From an uncultured Actinomycetes bacterium (GTDB taxonomy: Bacteria; Actinomycetota; Acidimicrobiia; Acidimicrobiales; Acidimicrobilacustridaceae), in assembly GCA_937927725.1 (NCBI GenBank), contig CALBSE010000017.1, positions 1 to 11,274 of the forward strand: a stretch of DNA of 11,274 nt. Reading direction: 5' to 3'. Position 1 is the stretch's first letter. Each line of letters opens with the position of its first letter. Below, piece by piece: positions 7,188 through 11,274 of this stretch. Made by a program: the position numbers and the translations under genes. The notes beneath the pieces are model-generated. The model worked only from the letters and a program-made list of their open reading frames with translations. It was not told the origin of the DNA and did no database searches.

Positions 7188-7193
7188 AGGGTA
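7188..7193 (-). promoter_or_regulatory. TACCCT -10-like box, leaderless acetolactate decarboxylase gene
   Basis: On the minus strand TACCCT ends seven bases before ATG 7180, with no Shine-Dalgarno in between. The ten bases CCTACCCTCT (7195-7186) are identical to those before guaB1 (10550-10541). A -35 is not obvious; a weak TTGCCG occurs 15 bp upstream. Confidence 0.5.
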
Positions 7194-7277
7194 GGGCCGA
7201 GTCGGTGACGGCAAGGACGGAGGGCGAGCACGAAGAGATCCTCACAACTATTGTCACTCTCTTCGACAAGAGTTTGT

Positions 7278-7282
7278 GGAGG
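7278..7282 (+). promoter_or_regulatory. Ribosome binding site for the RNase Z-like hydrolase
   Basis: GGAGG lies 6 nt before ATG 7289, which fixes this start rather than the in-frame upstream start at 7085, which would overlap the divergent decarboxylase gene. Confidence 0.8.
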
Positions 7283-7288
7283 CTCGCT

Positions 7289-8110
7289 ATGGATATCACG
7301 CTTCTCGGCACCGGAAGTCCCATCCCCGATCCCAATCGGGCCGGGCCTTCAACCTTGGTTCGTGCTGGCGAGCAGGTGATCTTGTGCGACGCCGGTCGTG
7401 GTGTGGTGATGCGTCTGGCCGGTGCATTCGCTGGCCCGGCAGTCCTTTCCGCAATTCTCGTGACGCACCTTCATAGCGATCACCTCATTGACCTCAACGA
7501 CGTGATCACCACACGTTGGATCATGTCGACCGAATCGGCACCGATCACGATCTACGGCCCAGTGGGACTCGACTTCGTCGTCACGAAGATGATGGAAATG
7601 CTGTCACTGGACGTTGGCTATCGCATGGACCACCACGACGATCTGAACGAACCGCCCGTCGTGAACGTGGTGGAAGTCGCGCCAGGCGACACCTTCACAA
7701 TTGGCGATGTCGCGGTTCGTGTCGGCGCAACAAATCACCAGCCAGTGGAACCCACGGTCGCATTCCGGCTCGAACACGACGGGTCTTCGGTTGTGCTTGG
7801 CGGGGACGGCATTCCGTGTGCGGCCCTCGACGAGCTTTGCGCTGGCGCAACGGCGTATGTGCAGACCGTCTTGCGTGATGACATCGTGAAGTTGTTCCCG
7901 CTCCCGAGATTCCAAGACATTCTCGATTATCACTCCACGGTCGAACAGGCAGCTCAGACCGCGACCAAAGCGGGCGTGAAGACGCTGATCCTGACTCATT
8001 ACGTGCCCGGTATTGGCCCAGGCCAAGAAGACGAATGGCGAGCTATCGCTGCTGCGCACTTTTCCGGCGACATCGTTCTCGGCGACGATCTAACGTCCGT
8101 GACCATCTGA
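7289..8110 (+). CDS. MBL-fold hydrolase, RNase Z/ElaC-like
   Basis: A 273-aa protein opening with MDITLLGTGSPIPDPNRAG, the usual N-terminal strand and loop of the RNase Z/arylsulfatase branch of the metallo-beta-lactamase superfamily. The zinc motif THLHSDH is at 59-65, with further ligands likely at H150 (ATNHQP), D173 (GGDGIP) and H237 (LTHYVPG). The branch includes tRNA 3'-processing RNase Z, phosphodiesterases and aryl sulfatases; family membership is clear but the substrate is not. The long flexible-arm region of true RNase Z is not evident, so a small-molecule ester or lactone hydrolase is at least as likely. It is divergent from acetolactate decarboxylase (108-bp gap) and followed after 36 bp by dienelactone hydrolase on the same strand, probably as one operon. 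Confidence 0.82.
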   Translation: MDITLLGTGSPIPDPNRAGPSTLVRAGEQVILCDAGRGVVMRLAGAFAGPAVLSAILVTHLHSDHLIDLNDVITTRWIMSTESAPITIYGPVGLDFVVTKMMEMLSLDVGYRMDHHDDLNEPPVVNVVEVAPGDTFTIGDVAVRVGATNHQPVEPTVAFRLEHDGSSVVLGGDGIPCAALDELCAGATAYVQTVLRDDIVKLFPLPRFQDILDYHSTVEQAAQTATKAGVKTLILTHYVPGIGPGQEDEWRAIAAAHFSGDIVLGDDLTSVTI

Positions 8111-8111
8111 C

Positions 8112-8129
8112 CGACGCTGTGTGGCGTCG
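8112..8129 (+). repeat. 6-bp hairpin just before the dienelactone hydrolase ribosome binding site
   Basis: CGACGC (8112-8117) and GCGTCG (8124-8129) are perfect complements around TGTGTG. The hairpin starts two bases after the MBL stop codon and ends four bases before the GGAGGGGG ribosome-binding site. It could be a weak intra-operon attenuator or a structure that holds the ribosome-binding site open. Its role is inferred. Confidence 0.45.
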
Positions 8130-8133
8130 TTGC

Positions 8134-8141
8134 GGAGGGGG
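8134..8141 (+). promoter_or_regulatory. Strong, G-rich ribosome binding site of the dienelactone hydrolase gene
   Basis: GGAGGGGG lies five bases before ATG 8147. It fixes the start. It is also perfectly complementary to CCCCCUCC in the loop region of the 6C RNA encoded 0.8 kb downstream. Confidence 0.8.
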
Positions 8142-8146
8142 AACAG

Positions 8147-8866
8147 ATGAGCGGTCATAACACCGAGAAGAAGCAACTCAACACGGCCGATGGACCAATG
8201 GATGCCTTTGTAACCACGCCCGTTGGTGATGTTCGTGGTGGCGTCGTCGTTGTTCAGGAAGCGTTCGGTCTGACAGGCCATATTCAACGCGTCTGTGAGT
8301 CGCTGGCCGAAGCGGGATATATCGCTGTTGCGCCCGCGCTCTTTCATCGCAGCGATGACCAAGTATTCGGCTACACCGATTACGACAAGCTCGGCCCGGT
8401 CATCATGACGATGACGCGCGAAAGCATTGAGATGGACGTCGACGCTGCATTCGCTGAACTCAATCGACTGAGTATCCCGGCGAACAGAACAGCGATCATG
8501 GGCTTTTGTTTCGGCGGAACGGTCACACTCGAAACCGCAGCGCGCTGCGAACTCGCAGCGGCGGTGACGTTCTACGGCGGCGGCTTGGGCGAGGGTCGAT
8601 TTGGACTTGCTCCTGGTATCGAAAGCGCAGCGCGTCTGCGCACTCCGTGGCTCGGCCTGTACGGGGATCTCGACGAACACATTCCGATCGAAGAGGTCGA
8701 GCAAGCGCGTGTTGCTGCAGCTTCCTCTCCGGTCGATACCGAAGTCATTCGTTTCGCCGATGCCGACCATGGTTTTCATTGCGATGAGCGCCCGTCGTTT
8801 CATGCGGAAACTTCCTCGGTGGCATGGGCGCGCACTCTTGAGTTCCTTGACGAACACATGAGCTGA
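8147..8866 (+). CDS. Dienelactone hydrolase family protein
   Basis: A 239-aa alpha/beta-hydrolase with the dienelactone hydrolase triad. The nucleophile elbow GFCFGG has C121 in place of serine, D176 lies in LYGDLDEHIP, and H208 in DADHGFHCD. The family's E38 in VVQEAFGL, which interacts with the nucleophile at rest, is also present. Dienelactone hydrolases open 4-carboxymethylenebutenolide to maleylacetate in chloro-aromatic degradation, but most genomic homologues act on other esters or lactones. The pathway is therefore not certain; no catechol dioxygenase is in the window. Start is set by a strong GGAGGGGG site. It is co-directional with the preceding MBL hydrolase. Its 3' end faces the 3' end of the 6C RNA, about 25 bp away. 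Confidence 0.9.
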   Translation: MSGHNTEKKQLNTADGPMDAFVTTPVGDVRGGVVVVQEAFGLTGHIQRVCESLAEAGYIAVAPALFHRSDDQVFGYTDYDKLGPVIMTMTRESIEMDVDAAFAELNRLSIPANRTAIMGFCFGGTVTLETAARCELAAAVTFYGGGLGEGRFGLAPGIESAARLRTPWLGLYGDLDEHIPIEEVEQARVAAASSPVDTEVIRFADADHGFHCDERPSFHAETSSVAWARTLEFLDEHMS

Positions 8867-8890
8867 GCGCATTCATTTCGACCACGCAGC

Positions 8891-8930
8891 AAAACGCAAA
8901 CACCCCCAGCCGGGGGGATGGCGGGGGTGT
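8891..8930 (-). terminator. Intrinsic terminator of the 6C RNA
   Basis: An 8-bp stem ACACCCCC/GGGGGTGT, extended inward by GCC/GGC past one bulged base, is followed by TTTGCGTTTT on the minus strand. Its loop is ATCCCCCC, the same C6 loop as the two upstream hairpins. No T-run follows on the plus strand, so it probably terminates only the minus-strand RNA. Confidence 0.75.
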
Positions 8931-9003
8931 CGCAAGGCCGTCAGGAGGGGGGATCCTGATTCGGCCAGACGGCTCAATGGGAGGGGGGATTCCCAGAGCC
9001 GAT
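8891..9003 (-). ncRNA. 6C small RNA (actinobacterial C-rich-loop sRNA)
   Basis: On the minus strand the RNA folds into three successive hairpins. The first pairs GGCUC-UGGGA (9000-8991) with UCCCA-UU-GAGCC (8982-8971) around AUCCCCCC. The second pairs UCAGGA (8959-8954) with UCCUGA (8946-8941) around UCCCCCC and is extended by GGCC/GGCC. The third pairs ACACCCCC-GCC with GGC-U-GGGGGUGU (8930-8900) around AUCCCCCC and is followed by UUUGCGUUUU. Two hairpins with at least six cytosines in the loop define the 6C RNA family of actinomycetes, called B11/6C in Mycobacterium tuberculosis. Its C-rich loops are reported to pair with G-rich mRNA sites near ribosome-binding sites. The third C6 loop, in the terminator, is an addition to that two-hairpin description. 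A TAACGT -10 box places the 5' end near 9003. It follows guaB1 on the same strand. Ends are inferred to within a few bases. Confidence 0.85.
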
Positions 9004-9009
9004 AGATGA

Positions 9010-9037
9010 AACGTTACGGGACAAAAAACATTCCCAA
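9010..9037 (-). promoter_or_regulatory. Promoter of the 6C RNA
   Basis: TAACGT (9016-9011) is a TAnnnT -10 box, with the expected start at A9003, one to three bases before the first stem. TTGGGA (9037-9032) is a possible -35, but only 15 bp away. Alternatively GGGAAT (9035-9030) and CGTT (9013-9010), 16 bp apart, come close to the GGGAA...CGTT pattern of SigH/SigR-type stress sigma factors, with spacing about one base short. Which sigma factor reads it cannot be settled from sequence. Confidence 0.5.
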
Positions 9038-9067
9038 CCCGTGATCGTGACGGTCAGCAGTCACAAT

Positions 9068-9089
9068 GACCCTTGTCACAGAAGGGATC
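9068..9089 (-). terminator. Weak hairpin after guaB1
   Basis: GACCCTT (9068-9074) pairs with AAGGGATC (9082-9089), with one bulged base, around GTCACAG. It lies six bases after the guaB1 stop and before the 6C promoter. There is no U-run. It may partly separate guaB1 transcription from the 6C RNA; read-through is equally possible. Confidence 0.3.
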
Positions 9090-9094
9090 GGGGG

Positions 9095-10534
9095 CTACCA
9101 GCCTTGGTGGAGCGGGCGTCCTTCGGCGAAGCCAGATGCGGTTTGGATACCGACAACGGCGCGCTCATGGAACTCTTCGATCGTGCGAGCACCGGCGTAG
9201 GTGCAGGAACTGCGCACGCCAGCGACGATTGTGTCGATGAGGTCTTCGACGCCGGGACGATCGGCTTCGAGGTAGAGGCGACCAGAACTGATCCCCTCTT
9301 CGAAGAGTGCTCGGCGAGCGGCTTCGATCGGAGCTTCGTCGTGGGCGGTGCGGTTCACAACCGCACGGGCTGATGCCATACCGAAGTTCTCTTTGTAGAG
9401 ACGTCCGTCAGCATCTTGGCGAAGATCGCCCGGTGATTCGTGCGTTCCGGCGAACCACGAACCGATCATGACGTTGCTTGCGCCAGCGGCGAGAGAAAGC
9501 GCGACGTCGCGTGGGTGGCGGATGCCGCCATCGGCCCAGACGTGACGACCAAGTGAACGAGCTTCGGTTGCACATTCAAGAACAGCAGAGAACTGAGGGC
9601 GGCCCATGCCAGTCATCATGCGCGTGGTGCACATGGCGCCTGGTCCGACGCCAACCTTGACGATGTCGGCGCCGGCGTTTACGAGATCGCGAACACCACC
9701 AGCGGAAACGATGTTTCCGGCACAAAGCGGAACACCAAGGTCAAGGGACTGGATCGTGCGGATTGCATCGATCATTTTTTCTTGATGGCCATGCGCGGTG
9801 TCGAGAACGAGAACGTCGACACCTGCTTCAACAAGCAAGCGGGCTTTGGTCGCAACGTCTCCGTTGACGCCAACGGCAGCAGCGATACGCATCTTGTTGT
9901 TGGCGTCGACGGCGGGTTTGTACAGCGTTGAACGAAGCGCACCGGTTCGAGTGAGAATGCCGACAAGCGCGCCGGATGCGTCGACCACCGGCGCGGAACG
10001 TCGGCGGCTTTCGTGCAGAAGGTCGAAGGCCTTCTCTGCATCGATCGAATCGGGGAGAGTGAGGAGATCGGTCGACATGACGCGATCGACGCCGGTGAAA
10101 CGATCGACATCAACAAAATCGACATCGGTAACGACGCCGATCGGTCGATCGCCATCGACCACGATGACGGCGTTATGTGCGCGCTTGGCAATGAGGTTCA
10201 TTGCTTCGCCAACGGTTCCGGCCGGCGAAAGCGTGATTGGTGTATCGAACACAAGGTGACGACGCTTCACCCATGACACAACGTCGCTCACGATCTCGAG
10301 CGGAATGTCCTGCGGGATGACTGCGATACCGCCGCGACGGGCAACGGTCTCGGCCATACGGCGACCAGCAACAGCGGTCATGTTGGCGACCACGACGGGA
10401 ATCGTGGTGCCGGTTCCGTCGCTCGTCGTCAGATCGACATCGAGTCGAGAGGAAACATCGGAACGAGCCGGGACCATGAAAACGTCATCAAACGTGAGGT
10501 CGGCCTCTGGGGTTCTGTCGTGAAGGAAGCGCAC
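9095..10534 (-). CDS. guaB1: GuaB1-family IMPDH-like protein, probable GMP reductase with CBS domains
   Basis: A 479-aa TIM-barrel protein of the IMP dehydrogenase/GMP reductase family. It opens with LTFDDVFMVPARSDV. A CBS-domain pair (about residues 97-200, with VMSTDLLTLPDSID and GILTRTGALR) interrupts the barrel. The catalytic loop GVGPGAMCTTRMMTG carries the nucleophile C302, and DGGIRHPRDVALSLAAGA is the phosphate-binding segment. The Arg-Tyr flap expected of a true IMP dehydrogenase is not obvious. The GPGAMCTTR loop and length match the actinobacterial GuaB1 branch, whose Mycobacterium smegmatis member has been described as a GMP reductase (GMP to IMP plus ammonia with NADPH), regulated through its CBS domains. 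The start is GTG without a Shine-Dalgarno; a TACCCT box 8 nt upstream suggests leaderless transcription. It lies 21 bp downstream of the 95-aa gene. Confidence 0.9.
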   Translation of the reverse strand: MRFLHDRTPEADLTFDDVFMVPARSDVSSRLDVDLTTSDGTGTTIPVVVANMTAVAGRRMAETVARRGGIAVIPQDIPLEIVSDVVSWVKRRHLVFDTPITLSPAGTVGEAMNLIAKRAHNAVIVVDGDRPIGVVTDVDFVDVDRFTGVDRVMSTDLLTLPDSIDAEKAFDLLHESRRRSAPVVDASGALVGILTRTGALRSTLYKPAVDANNKMRIAAAVGVNGDVATKARLLVEAGVDVLVLDTAHGHQEKMIDAIRTIQSLDLGVPLCAGNIVSAGGVRDLVNAGADIVKVGVGPGAMCTTRMMTGMGRPQFSAVLECATEARSLGRHVWADGGIRHPRDVALSLAAGASNVMIGSWFAGTHESPGDLRQDADGRLYKENFGMASARAVVNRTAHDEAPIEAARRALFEEGISSGRLYLEADRPGVEDLIDTIVAGVRSSCTYAGARTIEEFHERAVVGIQTASGFAEGRPLHQGW

Positions 10535-10542
10535 GTAGGCAG

Positions 10543-10548
10543 AGGGTA
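10543..10548 (-). promoter_or_regulatory. TACCCT -10-like box, leaderless guaB1
   Basis: TACCCT ends eight bases before the GTG start (10534), within the 21-bp gap after the preceding gene. The surrounding CCTACCCTCT is identical to the sequence before acetolactate decarboxylase. No Shine-Dalgarno and no clear -35 are visible. guaB1 may thus have its own promoter in addition to read-through from upstream. Confidence 0.5.
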
Positions 10549-10555
10549 GGCGACG

Positions 10556-10843
10556 TCAGTAGGGATCGCCCAGCGGATCGTCGTCGAGTCCGGCAGCAGT
10601 GGCCGCGAGCATCGCCAGTTGGGCTGCTCGGTGGTACACGAGGACGAAGGTTTGCTGGGCAGTGGGCTCGATTGTGCGCAGTGGAGGGTCACCTAACGAC
10701 ATGACCATGGCCGAGGGATCGGTGGACATGCGGACCAGGGAGGGGTCATCGGGAAACGCCTCGCCCCAGAACTTCTTGGCAGCGGCGCGATCGGCGTTCT
10801 GCTTCTTATTGTTGCCTGCGGGGCGGCGGCGCGTGCGGCTCAT
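10556..10843 (-). CDS. Small protein of unknown function next to the SNF2 helicase
   Basis: A 95-aa protein not recognised as a known family. The first 24 residues are basic (MSRTRRRPAGNNKKQNADRA...), which would suit nucleic-acid contact. The middle has DDPSLVRMSTDPSAMVMSLGDPP, and the C-terminal third is a hydrophobic, alanine-rich helix (FVLVYHRAAQLAMLAATAAGL) ending in an acidic tail DDDPLGDPY. There is no signal peptide and the hydrophobic stretch is too polar for a confident membrane segment. Its ATG overlaps the helicase stop by 4 bp (ATGA), and it has a GGGAG ribosome-binding site (10854-10850) inside the helicase end. It is therefore co-translated with the helicase and may be its accessory subunit; that is inference from gene order only. 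Confidence 0.7.
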   Translation of the reverse strand: MSRTRRRPAGNNKKQNADRAAAKKFWGEAFPDDPSLVRMSTDPSAMVMSLGDPPLRTIEPTAQQTFVLVYHRAAQLAMLAATAAGLDDDPLGDPY

Positions 10844-11274
10844 ACGAGGCTCCCTTCGAGTTCATCGTCAGAATCGGTAAGGAGCTCATCGGTGCGCAGA
10901 CCCAACGCGGTTTGCAGCTGCGTGGAATCGAGATCGCCGAGGGAGCTGGACTTGGGAAGCACGAGATCGGCGATATGGCGTTTACCGGCAACGACTTCTT
11001 CGACGCGTTCGTCGACGGTGCCAGGGCACACGAGTCGATGGGCGATCACAGTTTTGTCCTGACCAATACGCCAGGCGCGATCGCGAGCTTGATCTTCCAC
11101 CGCAGGGTTCCACCAACGGTCATAAAGAATGACGTGGTTGGCATTGGTGAGGTTGAGGCCTGTACCACCCGCCTTGAGTGACAGTACGAGAGTGCCCGGG
11201 CCTTCGAGGGCTTGAAAGTCGGCAACGAGTTGATCGCGAGCGCCGCGTGATTGACCGCCGTGATAGCAGCCAAC
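10840..11274 (-). CDS. SNF2-family helicase, C-terminal part (runs off the window)
   Basis: The last 144 residues of a SNF2/Swi2-type ATPase are visible; the 5' part lies beyond the right edge. The second RecA-like lobe is clear: a YHGG segment typical of the region before motif V, then SLKAGGTGLNLTNANHV (motif V), LYDRWWNPAVEDQA and DRAWRIGQ (motif VI with the arginine finger). HRLVCPGTVDERVEEVVAGKRHIADLVL follows, the usual end of the helicase C domain. Bacterial SNF2 proteins (RapA- or HepA-like, or the SWIM-domain type) move along double-stranded DNA to remodel protein complexes; the exact role is unknown. It overlaps the next gene by 4 bp and heads a probable operon with the 95-aa gene and perhaps guaB1. 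Confidence 0.93.
   Translation of the reverse strand, partial: VGCYHGGQSRGARDQLVADFQALEGPGTLVLSLKAGGTGLNLTNANHVILYDRWWNPAVEDQARDRAWRIGQDKTVIAHRLVCPGTVDERVEEVVAGKRHIADLVLPKSSSLGDLDSTQLQTALGLRTDELLTDSDDELEGSLV

Noticed and set aside
7256..7273. CTCTT...AAGAG inverted repeat before the RNase Z-like gene as an operator
   Set aside because: The arms are only 5 bp and no promoter boxes align with it; chance is a sufficient explanation.
8090..8872. Long open frame on the minus strand (260 aa) opposite dienelactone hydrolase
   Set aside because: Its translation is rich in Arg, His, Cys and Ser without domain motifs, while the plus frame has a complete catalytic triad and a strong ribosome-binding site. 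It is a shadow.
8912..8988. Three G6 runs and one G5 run on the plus strand as a G-quadruplex, or the 35-36 nt periodic octamer as a CRISPR-like array
   Set aside because: The runs are 5, 19 and 30 nt apart, too far for a typical quadruplex, and the repeats are only eight bases. Each repeat sits in the loop of its own stem, which the 6C RNA explains.
9095..10534. Calling this gene guaB (true IMP dehydrogenase)
   Set aside because: The GPGAMCTTR loop and the lack of an obvious Arg-Tyr flap fit the actinobacterial GuaB1 branch better than IMP dehydrogenase.

Overview
The window looks like a chromosomal segment from a free-living actinobacterium, with GC by eye in the upper 50s percent. The evidence is a 6C-type small RNA, a GuaB1-type enzyme with CBS domains, a protein of the mycothiol-dependent (maleylpyruvate isomerase-like) family, GTG starts, and several genes that appear to be transcribed leaderless. 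An Acidimicrobiia/Ilumatobacter-like host would fit, but the sequence alone does not prove it.

Left part (1-4366): a Baeyer-Villiger-type flavin monooxygenase (+) converges on an alkyl-sulfatase-like metallo-beta-lactamase hydrolase (-). A perfect 14-bp hairpin marks their junction and lies inside the hydrolase's last codons. Upstream of the hydrolase on the minus strand is a two-gene toxin-antitoxin module: a ribbon-helix-helix antitoxin and a Doc/Fic toxin. Its promoter coincides with a 22-bp palindromic operator and predicts a leaderless mRNA. A DinB/MDMPI-like protein precedes the module.

Middle part (4367-8866): homospermidine synthase (+) and a SRPBCC protein (+) converge with no spacer on a stand-alone acetolactate decarboxylase (-). 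Divergent from the decarboxylase is a pair made of an RNase Z-like MBL hydrolase and a dienelactone hydrolase (both +). The theme is small-molecule metabolism: ketone and ester oxidation, sulfate or phosphate ester cleavage, polyamine synthesis, acetoin formation and lactone hydrolysis.

Right part (8867-11274): the 228-bp gap after the dienelactone hydrolase holds a minus-strand 6C small RNA with three consecutive hairpins. Each loop carries six C residues, and the last hairpin doubles as the terminator. Upstream on the same strand lie guaB1 (probable GMP reductase), a 95-aa protein of unknown function, and the C-terminal end of a SNF2-family helicase that runs off the window. The last two overlap by 4 bp.

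Two patterns cut across the genes. First, three genes without a Shine-Dalgarno (SRPBCC, acetolactate decarboxylase, guaB1) share the hexamer TACCCT 6-8 nt before the start codon, which fits a -10 box for leaderless transcripts. Second, the dienelactone hydrolase ribosome-binding site (GGAGGGGG) is perfectly complementary to a C-rich loop of the adjacent 6C RNA, making it a candidate local target. No stretch over 300 bp lacks a gene.
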